Made by a program: the position numbers and the translations under genes | Notes under the pieces: generated by a model | The model's database searches: none | The model's input: only the letters and a program-made list of their open reading frames with translations | What the model was told of the DNA's origin: nothing | In this document: piece by piece, positions 33,518 through 42,420 of the stretch | How positions within the stretch are numbered: position 1 is the first letter of the stretch | How the letters are laid out: every line of letters starts with the position of its first letter | Source of the DNA: Vreelandella salicampi | GTDB lineage: Bacteria > Pseudomonadota > Gammaproteobacteria > Pseudomonadales > Halomonadaceae | Assembly: GCF_013415105.1 (NCBI RefSeq) | Contig: NZ_JACCDF010000003.1 | Coordinates: forward strand, 62,001-126,000 | Length of the DNA stretch: 64,000 nucleotides | Reading direction: 5' to 3'

Positions 33518-35185
33518 CTATTTGGTCCGCGGCTCGCTCATCAACCCCTTGACGATGCCGTAGCAGCCTACCAACAGCACCAGAGTGAAGGGTAGCCCGG
33601 TGGTGAGGGCAGCCGTCTGCAGGGCTTCGAGGCCGCCGCCGAGCAGCAGCGCGATGGCAAGGGCCCCCTCGATCAGCGCCCAGAAGATACGCTGGGGCTT
33701 GGGAGCGTCCACCTTGCCGCCGGCGGTAATCGAATCGATCACCAGCGAACCGGAGTCCGATGAGGTGATGAAGAACACAATCACCAGCACGATACCGACA
33801 AACGACGTGATGGCTGATAACGGTAGGTACTCCAGCATGGTGAACAGCTGCAGTTCCAGAGCTGCGTCTTGCACTTCGGTGATGCCTTCATTTACTACTT
33901 GTTCAATGGCAGTGGTACCGAAGGCAGTCATCCACACCACCGAGGCCATAGACGGCACGAGCAGCACCGAGATCAGGAACTCACGAACGGTACGGCCGCG
34001 GCTGACGCGGGCAATGAACATACCGACGAAAGGTGACCAGGCAATCCACCAGGCCCAGTAGAAGGCCGTCCAGCCTTGGCTGAAGTTAGCGTCTTCACGG
34101 CCGAACGGCATGGAGAGCGCCGGTAGGTGGGTGACGTAGCCGATCAGATTATCGGCCACGCCAGTAGCGATCATCAGTGTCGGACCCACGGCAATCACGA
34201 ACAGCAGCAGCAAAGCAGCGAGCACCATGTTCAACTGGGAGAGGCGCTGCACGCCTTTGTCGACGCCGAGCATGATCGAGCCCAGGGCAACGATAGTAAT
34301 CCCCAGTATCAGTAGCACCAGCGTGGTGTCGCCGTCAGGAATGCCGAATAAGTAATTAAGGCCTCCAGCCGCCTGGGTGGCGCCGATGCCTAGCGAGGTG
34401 GTCAAGCCAAACAGGGTGGCGAACACCGCCAGGATGTCGATCACGTGTCCCGGCCAGCCCCAAATACGCTCACCCAGAATTGGGTAGAAGATCGAGCGCA
34501 TGGTCAGCGGTAAGCCTTTGTTAAAGGCAAAAATCGCCAGAGATAGGCCGACGATGGCGTAGGCGCCCCACGGGTGAAAGCCCCAGTGGAAGATGGTGGC
34601 GGCCATGCTCAGATCGATGGCGCCGGCCTGGTCCCCTGCGGCAGCACCCAGCGGAGCCCAGTCGGTACGAATACCGTCTTCACCAGCGCTAATGCCACCC
34701 ATCGCGGTACCGTAGTGAGTAAGCGGCTCTGATACGCCATAAAACATCAGTCCGATGCCCATGCCAGCGGCAAACAGCATCGAGAACCAGCCCAGGTAGC
34801 CGAAGTCCGGTTTGGCATCGGCCCCCCCAATACGCACCTTACCCATTGGAGTGAAGATCAACACAATCGCGAGCAGTACGAAAACGTTAGCCCCGAGCAG
34901 GAAAAACCAACCCAGATTGGTGGTTAGGAAGCTAAACATGCTGTTGAAGATCGGTTCCATCTGATCCTGCAGGGCCAGCGTCAGGATCACGAACAACAGG
35001 ATCACGATCGATGAGAAAATGAAGACCTTGCCGTGCAGGTCAACGTCTATCCCCATTGGGGAAGCGGTAATGTTGTCCTGACCGATCACGTAATCGGTAT
35101 CAATTAAGTTTGCCGCGCCTTCCGGCGCTGGAATACCCTCTGACGATGGCGCATCGTCCTCGGGTCGTTGTGTATTCTTTTCCAC
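33518..35185 (-). CDS. BCCT family betaine/choline/carnitine transporter
   Basis: Sodium- or proton-coupled compatible-solute carrier with twelve predicted helices, 555 residues. The signature GWTAFYWAWWIAWSPFVGMF followed by IARVSRGRTVREF is the BCCT hallmark, and AAGMGIGLMFYGVSEPL is also conserved. The substrate is probably glycine betaine or a relative, but choline, ectoine or DMSP cannot be excluded. The start is read as a GTG at 35185 with GGAG nearby; an ATG 16 codons upstream lacks a site. The acidic N-terminal tail may be a cytosolic osmosensing part. It is in a cluster with a Usp protein and an ABC betaine system. Confidence 0.93.
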   Translation of the reverse strand: MEKNTQRPEDDAPSSEGIPAPEGAANLIDTDYVIGQDNITASPMGIDVDLHGKVFIFSSIVILLFVILTLALQDQMEPIFNSMFSFLTTNLGWFFLLGANVFVLLAIVLIFTPMGKVRIGGADAKPDFGYLGWFSMLFAAGMGIGLMFYGVSEPLTHYGTAMGGISAGEDGIRTDWAPLGAAAGDQAGAIDLSMAATIFHWGFHPWGAYAIVGLSLAIFAFNKGLPLTMRSIFYPILGERIWGWPGHVIDILAVFATLFGLTTSLGIGATQAAGGLNYLFGIPDGDTTLVLLILGITIVALGSIMLGVDKGVQRLSQLNMVLAALLLLFVIAVGPTLMIATGVADNLIGYVTHLPALSMPFGREDANFSQGWTAFYWAWWIAWSPFVGMFIARVSRGRTVREFLISVLLVPSMASVVWMTAFGTTAIEQVVNEGITEVQDAALELQLFTMLEYLPLSAITSFVGIVLVIVFFITSSDSGSLVIDSITAGGKVDAPKPQRIFWALIEGALAIALLLGGGLEALQTAALTTGLPFTLVLLVGCYGIVKGLMSEPRTK

Positions 35186-35281
35186 GAGATATCTCCGTAG
35201 CGCGATAAGTTTACATTGCCTTTGTTGGCGCAATGGTCAATTCAAAGCGTGCGCCGTTAAACGCAAGTCGCAAAACACGAG

Positions 35282-35701
35282 TTAATGCGGTCTTACCAAG
35301 AAAACAGAGGCATCTGTATGGGAGGCGACTTTGCCACCGTGGGCGGGCATCACCGCGTCTAGCTTCTTGGGCAAGTGAGTGGCCATGATGATTAAATCTG
35401 CACCAAGCTCGTCAATAGCTTTTATCAGGATGTCGTCAAGATTCGCCACCGGGTCTGTTGAGCCATACGCCTTGGCCGTCACAGGTTGCCCATGCACGCT
35501 ATGGCGCTTTTGTGCGAACGCGTCGAGTTTTTGCTCGTACTCATTCGGGGTGCGCGCAACGCTATTGGGAGTGTTGGAGGTGACGCCAACGTAGGTGATC
35601 TTGGCGTCATAGTGCTTGGCCATATCGGCAACAACATCGAGAGATGGCTCCAGCACGTCGATGTGTGCCAAATCAATAGGCACCATAATGTGCTTAAACA
35701 T
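35282..35701 (-). CDS. Universal stress protein family (UspA)
   Basis: Single Usp domain of 139 residues starting MFKHIMVPIDLAHID. The usual ATP-binding C-terminal pattern GxxGxxxxxxxxxG(S/T) is not present; the region reads MATHLPKKLDAVMPAHGGKVASHTD, so ATP binding is doubtful. It lies between proX and the BCCT gene on the same strand, 96 bases before the latter. In Halomonas elongata a Usp protein (TeaD) is encoded with and regulates the TeaABC ectoine transporter, so a regulatory link to the neighbouring carriers is plausible. AAGGAG precedes the ATG. Confidence 0.88.
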   Translation of the reverse strand: MFKHIMVPIDLAHIDVLEPSLDVVADMAKHYDAKITYVGVTSNTPNSVARTPNEYEQKLDAFAQKRHSVHGQPVTAKAYGSTDPVANLDDILIKAIDELGADLIIMATHLPKKLDAVMPAHGGKVASHTDASVFLVRPH

Positions 35702-35740
35702 GCAAAACTCCTTAGCTGTTTTAGGCGATGATCCTTTCCC

Positions 35741-35768
35741 TAAAACGGCCACACGCAGAGTGTGGCCG
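35741..35768 (-). terminator. Intrinsic terminator between proX and uspA genes
   Basis: CGGCCACAC (35746-35754) pairs perfectly with GTGTGGCCG (35760-35768), loop GCAGA. AAAA at 35742-35745 gives a short T-run on the minus strand, so it follows proX. The short run suggests partial read-through to the Usp gene. Confidence 0.7.
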
Positions 35769-35791
35769 CTTAACCGTATATTTAACGGGTT

Positions 35792-36670
35792 TTACGATTC
35801 GCCGTTAACCCACTCGTCGACGAGATCTTGGTTATCTTCAACCCACTGCTTGGCATTTTCGTAAGGATCTGCGCCGTCTTCCTGGTTCATGAGCATAACT
35901 TCGCCCATATGTTCAGGCGTCCACTCAAACGCGTCTAGGATGGCGTAGGCTTCCGGCATATCCTCTTCCAAACCTTCGCGCACCACGGTATGAATCTGTT
36001 CGGCGCCACCGTAGACGTTTTTGGGATCTTCAAGGTATTTCAGATCCCAACGGGCAAATTTCCAGTGCGGTGTCCAGCCGGTCACGACAACGTCTTCTTC
36101 GTTCTGGATCGCGCTTGCCAGCGCCGCTGTCATGGTGGCACCGCTACCGCTGCGCAGGGCTAGGTCAAGGTCATAGGTATCCACTACCTCTTCGGTGAGC
36201 CCCATCAGGCCTGCACCTGGATCGATACCGATGATCTCGCCATTGAAGCTATCAGCGTTATCGTTAAGCTCTGCAATCGAGTCAACATCGCTGTATTCAG
36301 GAACCACAAGACCCAGTTTGGTGCCGTCCAGGTTAGCGCCTAAGTCTACGATATCGCCGCCAAGGCGCTCCATGTAGTCGGCGTGTGTGGTGGGCAGCCA
36401 TGCCGCGACGATAGCGTCGGCATCACCGGTCGCTAGGGCTTGGAACATTGCCGCCGCGGATAGCGATGTCAGGTCAACGTCATAGCCTTCCTGCTCAAGT
36501 ACGGCAGCGATGACGTTGGTGGAGGCAACCTCGGATGACCACTCGACATACGCCAAGTTAATAGTGTCGTGGTCGTCTGCCTGGACAGCGCTGCCGGCAG
36601 CGAGGCCAGCACCGGCCACTAGGGCAAGCGAGGCTAAACGTACGTGGCGATTTAATGTGTGCTTTTTCAT
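35792..36670 (-). CDS. proX: Glycine betaine ABC transporter substrate-binding protein (OpuAC/ProX type)
   Basis: Periplasmic solute receptor, 292 residues, with a signal peptide ending near GSAVQADD and a strongly acidic mature chain, as expected for a protein of a halophile. Tryptophans that could form the aromatic cage for quaternary ammonium groups are in VEWSSEVA, AAWLPTTHADY and TGWTPHWKFARWDLKYLEDP. The last segment is typical of the OpuAC family. AAGGA precedes the ATG at 36670; a start 10 codons upstream is less likely. It is downstream of proVW but separated from them by a hairpin terminator. Confidence 0.92.
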   Translation of the reverse strand: MKKHTLNRHVRLASLALVAGAGLAAGSAVQADDHDTINLAYVEWSSEVASTNVIAAVLEQEGYDVDLTSLSAAAMFQALATGDADAIVAAWLPTTHADYMERLGGDIVDLGANLDGTKLGLVVPEYSDVDSIAELNDNADSFNGEIIGIDPGAGLMGLTEEVVDTYDLDLALRSGSGATMTAALASAIQNEEDVVVTGWTPHWKFARWDLKYLEDPKNVYGGAEQIHTVVREGLEEDMPEAYAILDAFEWTPEHMGEVMLMNQEDGADPYENAKQWVEDNQDLVDEWVNGES

Positions 36671-36775
36671 TCGGTGATCCTTCTTTTGGTTGATCGTCAT
36701 AAGCGTTACAAAATAACGCTAAGTAAGCAATTCAAAGGTGACTGATTGCACATGACCTAACTAGCATGGTTGTGA

Positions 36776-36800
36776 AAAAGCCCCTAATCAAGGGGCTTTT
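36776..36800. terminator. Terminator between proW and proX
   Basis: AAAAGCCCC (36776-36784) pairs perfectly with GGGGCTTTT (36792-36800) around a 7-base loop. It is symmetric and can work on either strand; on the minus strand it would separate proVW from proX. Confidence 0.85.
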
Positions 36801-36862
36801 CTCACGGACTTTTTCAAAGCACGTTCTCAATGCGGCAAAAACGCGAGTGAAAAGGGAACATA

Positions 36863-37696
36863 TTACTTGGCACGTGTGCGGCGCAGTGACTGTGTCAGGC
36901 GGTCTAGCAGCATGGCCAAAATGACCACGGCGATGCCGGCCTCAAAGCCGTCACCAGGGCGCAAGCGCTGAATGGCGCGCCAGACTTCACTGCCCAGACC
37001 GTCGGCGCCGATCATCGCTGCAATAACGACCATCGAGAGCGCTAGCATGATGGTTTGGTTGACCCCTGCCATGACGGTTGGCAGTGATAGCGGCAGTTGC
37101 ACCTTGAAGAGTTTTTGACCACGGGTGGAGCCGTAAGCATCAGCGGCTTCAATCAGCTCTACCGGTACCTGACGAATGCCTAGAGCGGTAAAGCGAATGG
37201 CCGGCGGCATGGAGAAAATCACCGTAGCAAAAATTGCCGATACCGAGCCAATACCGAAAAAGGGAATCGCCGGGATCAAGTAAACAAACGCGGGCATGGT
37301 CTGCATAAAATCAAGAATCGGCATGACCCCACGATAGAGCCGCTCAGAGAGCGCTGCCCCAATACCAACCGGGATCGCAATGATGATGGCGACGAGCGTG
37401 GCGATGACCACCAGCGTCAGCGTTTCGATCATAGGGTTCCAAAGCCCCAGGTTCCAAATCAGCGCCAGCCCAGCCACTGCGCCGATTGCGAGGCGATACG
37501 ACGAGGCACGCCAGCACAACACGGCAATAAGCGCCATTAACGCCCATTCAGGCAGCCACATCAGGCCATCGTTTAATACTTCAATGCCAGTTTGGGTAAC
37601 GCGTGAGATAGCCCGGGTGACGACCGAGTATTCACTGGTGAGCCAGTTTAGGCCGCCTTCAATCCAGGCGCCCAGTGGGATGCGTGTGATTTCCAT
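36863..37696 (-). CDS. proW: Glycine betaine ABC transporter permease (ProW type)
   Basis: Inner-membrane permease of 277 residues with about six helices. The coupling-helix EAA region reads IEAADAYGSTRGQKLFKVQLPLSLPTVMAG, shown here only to mark its place near residues 180-210. TMPAFVYLIPAIPFFGIG and the later LSMVVIAAMIGADGLG are family marks. It overlaps the proV stop by one base (TAATG), so the two are coupled. E. coli ProW has a long N-terminal extension that is mostly absent here. Confidence 0.93.
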   Translation of the reverse strand: MEITRIPLGAWIEGGLNWLTSEYSVVTRAISRVTQTGIEVLNDGLMWLPEWALMALIAVLCWRASSYRLAIGAVAGLALIWNLGLWNPMIETLTLVVIATLVAIIIAIPVGIGAALSERLYRGVMPILDFMQTMPAFVYLIPAIPFFGIGSVSAIFATVIFSMPPAIRFTALGIRQVPVELIEAADAYGSTRGQKLFKVQLPLSLPTVMAGVNQTIMLALSMVVIAAMIGADGLGSEVWRAIQRLRPGDGFEAGIAVVILAMLLDRLTQSLRRTRAK

Positions 37697-38898
37697 TATT
37701 GATCTCCTGCGCGTGCCAATTCGCCTAAGACGGCGCCTTTAACCACGACGCCCAGTAGCCGCTGGTCTTCATCGACCACAGCGATGGGGAAGCTTTTGTC
37801 GCTAAACATCGCGAATAAGTTTTGTAGCGGCTCATCCGGCGTTACGCGGCGAAAATCTTGCGTCAAGTAATTCGCGATACCTTCGGCGCCATCCTCGATG
37901 GCTTGGCTGGCCGCATCCACTTCCAAAAGACCCTTTAGCTTGCGGTCGTTATCGGTCACGTAGATGGAATCCATGGTGTGATCGCGCATTTTACGTAATG
38001 CCGTGCGCGGGCCATCGCCGACACGCGCAGTAGAGCGCACTTTGCGCATAGCGTTTTCAGCGGTAAGAATACGCGACATGTCGACGCCTTCGATAAAGCG
38101 GCGTACGTAATCATCAGCAGGCTTGGTGAGGATCTCCTCAGGCGTACCAATTTGCACAATCTCGCCGTCTTTCAGTAGCACGATACGGTCGCCAATGCTC
38201 AGCGCTTCGTCCAAATCGTGGGTGATGAAGACCGTGGTCTTCTTCGTTCTTGCCTGCAGCTCTATGAGCTCTTGCTGCATATCTTTACGGATGAGCGGGT
38301 CGAGAGCCGAAAAGGCTTCATCCATAAGCAACACGCTGGCGTCGTTGGCCAACGCGCGTGCGAGCCCCACACGCTGCTGCATACCGCCCGATAGTTGGTC
38401 GGGATAAGCGTCCTCCCAACCGTCGAGCCCCACTTGGGTGAGCGAATCTTGAGCGATTTTTTTCCGCTCGGCTTTATCGACACCACGGATTTCTAAGCCA
38501 AACTCAGCGTTTTGCTGCACCGTCCGGTGGGGGAAAAGGGCAAAGTTCTGAAATACCATTGAAAAATGGCGGCGGCGGCACTCTAGTAGCGCTTTCTCGC
38601 TTAATGCGGGAATATTTTCGCCGTCAATGATGATCTCACCTTCGGTGGTGTCAATCAGGCGGTTGAGGCAGCGAATCAGTGTCGATTTGCCAGAGCCCGA
38701 GAGTCCCATGATCACTAAAAGTTCGCCTTCATAGACATCGAAGTTGATGTTAGAAAGGCCGAGGGTTAACCCTGTTTTGTCAAAAATTTCCGGGCGCTTA
38801 AGACCTTGGTTGCGTAGCTCCAGCCCCTTTTTGGGGTTTTTGCCGAAAACTTTGCTTAAGCCGCTCACCTGAATTTTGACGTTACGTGTCTCGTCCAT
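37696..38898 (-). CDS. proV: Glycine betaine ABC transporter ATP-binding protein (ProV type)
   Basis: ATPase of 400 residues, the same as E. coli ProV. Walker A is GLSGSGKST, the signature is LSGGMQQRVGLARA, and Walker B is VLLMDEAFSALD. A C-terminal pair of CBS domains (about 280-395) should sense ionic strength, as in OpuA. The N-terminus KIQVSGLSKVFG is standard. It is the first gene of the cluster; a perfect inverted repeat lies 76 bases upstream of its start. Confidence 0.95.
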   Translation of the reverse strand: MDETRNVKIQVSGLSKVFGKNPKKGLELRNQGLKRPEIFDKTGLTLGLSNINFDVYEGELLVIMGLSGSGKSTLIRCLNRLIDTTEGEIIIDGENIPALSEKALLECRRRHFSMVFQNFALFPHRTVQQNAEFGLEIRGVDKAERKKIAQDSLTQVGLDGWEDAYPDQLSGGMQQRVGLARALANDASVLLMDEAFSALDPLIRKDMQQELIELQARTKKTTVFITHDLDEALSIGDRIVLLKDGEIVQIGTPEEILTKPADDYVRRFIEGVDMSRILTAENAMRKVRSTARVGDGPRTALRKMRDHTMDSIYVTDNDRKLKGLLEVDAASQAIEDGAEGIANYLTQDFRRVTPDEPLQNLFAMFSDKSFPIAVVDEDQRLLGVVVKGAVLGELARAGDQ

Positions 38899-38973
38899 CG
38901 GCTATGCCTTTGTTAATAGAAAAAATAGCCATGCCTTGATCGATGAACAGCCGATAAGCCGCAAATAATCGAT

Positions 38974-38995
38974 GCTAGTCTTGTCCAAGACTAGC
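38974..38995. promoter_or_regulatory. Perfect inverted repeat upstream of proV
   Basis: GCTAGTCTT (38974-38982) and AAGACTAGC (38987-38995) are separated by GTCC. The site is in the 249-base gap between the sugar dehydrogenase end and the proV start. It has no T-run on either side, so it is more likely an operator for a dimeric regulator than a terminator. I do not recognise the binding protein. Confidence 0.55.
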
Positions 38996-39147
38996 GCCGA
39001 ATGATCAATTCATCATAAATAAAAGAGGCATGAAGTCTGTTTAAATTATTACCTTCAATTATACATAAGTGATGGCAAACTTCCACAAGGTGCCATGTGT
39101 GTCTACTATACCAGCTCACTATGCGCTATTGATGAAGCTATTAGCGT

Positions 39148-40314
39148 TTACTTAGCCTGCGGCTTTAAACGGTAAAGCGCTGCTGGGCTCTCATCGGTGA
39201 GTAAATAAATGCCACCCTTCGGTGATTGGTGCACATCACGGATCCGCCCAAGTTGCCCTTCAAGTAATACTTCTTCCTGGGTAACTTTTTGCCCCTCCAG
39301 CGCCAAGCGAATTAGCGTTTCACTGCCAAGCCCGCCGGCGAGCAGTTGCCCTTGCCAGGGCGCGAAGTCGTTGCTGGTGACTTCGGCTAAACCGGACGGT
39401 GCAAAACGGCCGGTAAAGACATAAACGGGGTCGACCATACCTGGAAGGGTATTCGCGCCAATCGGTTCATTGGTGGCGTAATCGTTGCCTCGGCTAACTT
39501 CCGGCCAACCATAGTTTTTACCCGGCTGCAGGTAGTTGAGCTCATCCCCGGTACGTGGGCCGTGTTCGGTGGCCCACGGCTCACCGTTTTCGCGTACGAT
39601 CATGCCCTGAATATTGCGATTGCCCTGGGTGTAAATCTCATCGAGTGTATTGGTGTCATCAATAAATGGGTTGTCGTCCGGAACGTCGCCAGTGGCGGTT
39701 AAACGTAGCGTGGAGCCGGCGTGGTCGTCGCTCGCTTGGGCGCGGCTTGGGTCGCGGCCACGGTCCCCAATGCTCATCAGCAGCGTGCCATCAGGTAGCC
39801 AAGCAAGACGAGAGCCGTAGTGACGGCCGGGAGAGGAAGCACGGTCTTGTTCAAATACAAGCTCAATATCGGTGAGGGTCTCGCCTTGCCATTTGCCCCG
39901 CGAAAGCGCCGTGCGGGTGAGTTGACCGTCTGGCTTGCTCCAGGTGAAGTAAACCCAGTCATGCTCGCCGCCTGCTTCACCAAAACGCGGGTGAAGTGAT
40001 ACGTCTAGCAGGCCTCCCTGGCCGTGCGTGCTGACGTCGGGCAAGCCGGGTAGCGTTTGTTTATCGCCGTTTTCTGTGATGAGGATTAAGTTGCCGCTAC
40101 GTTCGCTGACGAGATAGCGCCCATCAGGCAAACGTGTCACCGCCCACGGATGTTCAAGGTTGTTAGCCACGCGTTCTATACGAAACGTCAGGTGTTCGCT
40201 TTCAATCGTCGCTACCGGCTCGCTAGCGATCGCGTGGCTGATGACGTGCGAGTGGCTTATGAACAGTATGGCAGCCGAGGTGATAAGGGAGCGGATTAAG
40301 GCGCGGGGCAGCAT
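39148..40314 (-). CDS. PQQ-dependent aldose sugar dehydrogenase (YliI-like)
   Basis: Soluble periplasmic six-bladed beta-propeller oxidoreductase, 388 residues with an N-terminal signal (IRSLITSAAILFISHSH). Conserved parts include NNLEHPWAVTRLPDGRYLVSER, GQGGLLDVSLHPRFG, TWSKPDG, IGDRGRDPS and EHGPRTGDELNYLQPGKNYGWP. The family oxidises aldoses with PQQ as cofactor; no pqq biosynthesis genes are in the window. The ATG at 40314 has AGGAG upstream. It is 43 bases after the AEC transporter on the same strand. Confidence 0.88.
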   Translation of the reverse strand: MLPRALIRSLITSAAILFISHSHVISHAIASEPVATIESEHLTFRIERVANNLEHPWAVTRLPDGRYLVSERSGNLILITENGDKQTLPGLPDVSTHGQGGLLDVSLHPRFGEAGGEHDWVYFTWSKPDGQLTRTALSRGKWQGETLTDIELVFEQDRASSPGRHYGSRLAWLPDGTLLMSIGDRGRDPSRAQASDDHAGSTLRLTATGDVPDDNPFIDDTNTLDEIYTQGNRNIQGMIVRENGEPWATEHGPRTGDELNYLQPGKNYGWPEVSRGNDYATNEPIGANTLPGMVDPVYVFTGRFAPSGLAEVTSNDFAPWQGQLLAGGLGSETLIRLALEGQKVTQEEVLLEGQLGRIRDVHQSPKGGIYLLTDESPAALYRLKPQAK

Positions 40315-40357
40315 CACATTCTCCTATCAAGCGTCATGGCATGCCTTTCAGCGTAGT

Positions 40358-41233
40358 TTACATCAAAAGCGCTAGCAGAATCGGCAGGTAAATGAGTGCC
40401 AGCAGGGTCGAGCAAAAGACGAGGCTCGCCACGTAAGCCGGCTCGCGGCCCGATTTCTGAGCAAACAGGTAGTTGAACACCGCAACCGGCATGCTCATTT
40501 GTAGCACCAAAATACTCTGTGCCATTGGCGGAAGGCCAAGCGTCTGGCCGATAAACCAAGCGACGGTTGCGGCAAGGGGTATCCGCACGAGGCTGAAACC
40601 AACGCCCGAGCGCAGGCTTCTCACCTGGATGCTAGCAAGCGATACGCCGAGGGTGATCAGCATCAGCGGCACGGTAAAACCGGACATTAAATCCACGCTG
40701 TTGGCGAGCCACAGCGGGAGCGAGGTGTCGGTGAGCAATAGCGCCATGGCGATAACAATAGCGTAAACCGTGGGGGTTTTGGCTAAAGCTTTGAGAGGAT
40801 TGCCTCGGCTTGCGAGAATGGTGCCAAGGGTGAACTGAAAAAGTGAGACGGTAACCATCACGGTAATACCGTAGGCAAATCCCGCGCTGCCAAACGCGTA
40901 AAGCACCACGGGCAAGCCCATATTACCGGTGTTGGGATACATCATCGGCGCCAACAACACACGCCAGTCGCGACGCAACAGTTTGGCGACAAAAAACGTC
41001 GCCGCCGCCATGCAGATAATCACCAGCGCGGTGGCCAGCATGGTGCGCCCGAAGGTGCTGGCGTCAATTTCCGCGCCGCTTAGGGAGGCCAGCACGAGTG
41101 CTGGCGTGCCGATGTTAAATACCAAACGCGTGACAAAATCGACCGGGTAAGGGTGGCCTAAACGCACCCAGGTAAAGCCCAGCCCAGCACCGGCGAGAAC
41201 AGGCGCCATGACGGCAAAGAGTTCAGCAAGCAT
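40358..41233 (-). CDS. AEC family (auxin efflux carrier-like) transporter
   Basis: Membrane protein of 291 residues and about ten helices. MLAELFAVMAPVLAGAGLG, MMYPNTGNMGLPVVLYAFG and the C-terminal LQMSMPVAVFNYLFAQK are typical of the AEC/YfdV family, which exports organic anions such as malate. GGAGG precedes the ATG at 41233, and the ORF could be read as 89 codons longer, but that part overlaps the LysR gene and has no family likeness. Lies 65 bases after the LysR gene. Confidence 0.88.
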   Translation of the reverse strand: MLAELFAVMAPVLAGAGLGFTWVRLGHPYPVDFVTRLVFNIGTPALVLASLSGAEIDASTFGRTMLATALVIICMAAATFFVAKLLRRDWRVLLAPMMYPNTGNMGLPVVLYAFGSAGFAYGITVMVTVSLFQFTLGTILASRGNPLKALAKTPTVYAIVIAMALLLTDTSLPLWLANSVDLMSGFTVPLMLITLGVSLASIQVRSLRSGVGFSLVRIPLAATVAWFIGQTLGLPPMAQSILVLQMSMPVAVFNYLFAQKSGREPAYVASLVFCSTLLALIYLPILLALLM

Positions 41234-41298
41234 GGCGCCTCCAAGCGCGGTCAAAAGCGGGAAAAGAGAATGACGAAGTGCGCTATTCTGCTGATGCC

Positions 41299-42267
41299 CT
41301 AGTGCTGATGCAACAATGTTGGCGTAACTGCTGAAGTGCTTGGTACGGGAGATGAGGGTGTGGCATAACCGCTTTGCCAGTCGCGCGGCGTAGCATCGCG
41401 CAGCATGTTGAGCAGCGCTGAGACTTTGCGTGGCTGCTGGCCATAGGCATACACCAACGTGACCGGTAGCGCGTCCGGCTGCCAGTCCGGTAGGCAGCAA
41501 ACGAGTTCCCCCGGATGCGCGGCCTCGCGCTTTGCTGCCAGCCAGTCGGGCATTAGGCCAATGCCTCGCCCACGTGCGATCGCATCGGCATGCAGCGCCA
41601 GTTGGTTGACGCGGTAACGCGTCGGGGGTGGAGAGAAATGGTAGCTGCCGTAGTCACGGTGGTGAAACTCAAGCCCGGCCTGCGTATCACCGAGCAGATC
41701 GATCCAGTCGTGTTGGACCAACTCACGGGGGTGAGTGAGCTCAGGGCGTTTGGCTAGATAGCTCGGCGCGGCATAGAGATGGCGTGTAAGCCAACCCAAG
41801 CGCTCTTGGCGCAATGGTGTCTCAGGAAGGGGACCTAGCCAGAGTGTTACCTGATGGGCATCCGGTGTGTCGGGCGGTGCATCGCAGGTGCGCAGCGTCA
41901 CTGAGATGCCGGGGTGTTGATCCATAAAACGATACACCAAGCGGCCTAGCCAGCCGCGTACCAAGCCGCTGTGAGTATGTACCTCCAGCTCACCGCTGAC
42001 CTCATGGCGGAGTGTATCCAGCGCATTTTGGCTCTGTTCAGCTAAGTTCAACATTTGCCGACAGTAGCGATGAAACAGCTCACCGGCCTCGGTGGGGATC
42101 AGCCGGTTAGCTTGACGGCGGAGTAGCGGCTGCCCCACGTTCTGTTCCAACTGGGCAATACGCCGGCTCAGTGTGGATTTCGCCAGCCCCAGTTGACGCG
42201 CACTCTGGGTCAAGCTGCCACTAGTCATCACGTCGGCAAACGCGTTGAGTTCGTCAAAATCGTGCAT
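41299..42267 (-). CDS. LysR-type transcriptional regulator
   Basis: 322 residues. The N-terminal winged helix-turn-helix is clear (FADVMTSGSLTQSARQLGLA, then KSTLSRRIAQLEQNVG). The effector-binding domain follows from about residue 90. It is not divergent from a target but is followed on its own strand by the AEC transporter and sugar dehydrogenase, so it may control that group. An 8-bp inverted repeat is 46-69 bases upstream of its start. Confidence 0.92.
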   Translation of the reverse strand: MHDFDELNAFADVMTSGSLTQSARQLGLAKSTLSRRIAQLEQNVGQPLLRRQANRLIPTEAGELFHRYCRQMLNLAEQSQNALDTLRHEVSGELEVHTHSGLVRGWLGRLVYRFMDQHPGISVTLRTCDAPPDTPDAHQVTLWLGPLPETPLRQERLGWLTRHLYAAPSYLAKRPELTHPRELVQHDWIDLLGDTQAGLEFHHRDYGSYHFSPPPTRYRVNQLALHADAIARGRGIGLMPDWLAAKREAAHPGELVCCLPDWQPDALPVTLVYAYGQQPRKVSALLNMLRDATPRDWQSGYATPSSPVPSTSAVTPTLLHQH

Positions 42268-42312
42268 AGGGAATCGCTCATCCAGAAAACGCGAATGATT
42301 ATATGCTAGCTA

Positions 42313-42336
42313 ACGAATTAAATAAAAATAATTCGT
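42313..42336. promoter_or_regulatory. Inverted repeat upstream of the LysR gene
   Basis: ACGAATTA (42313-42320) and TAATTCGT (42329-42336) flank an AT-rich 8-base centre. Position and symmetry fit an autoregulatory operator; an A/T-rich promoter part is the other reading. Confidence 0.45.
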
Positions 42337-42355
42337 ATTTATAAAGATGTATCAA

Positions 42356-42381
42356 CAAAAAGCCCCGGCGGGTGCCGGGGC
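42356..42381 (-). terminator. Intrinsic terminator after the TonB receptor gene
   Basis: GCCCCGGC (42362-42369) pairs with GCCGGGGC (42374-42381), loop GGGT. The A-run at 42357-42361 is a T-run on the minus strand. Confidence 0.88.
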
Positions 42382-42420
42382 GATATATAGGTGGATAAAA
42401 CGCTTTGTGAATGCAAAGTG

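Noticed and set aside
41234..41500. N-terminal extension of the AEC transporter
   Set aside because: The extra 89 codons overlap the LysR gene and are not membrane-like; a good ribosome binding site precedes the internal ATG.
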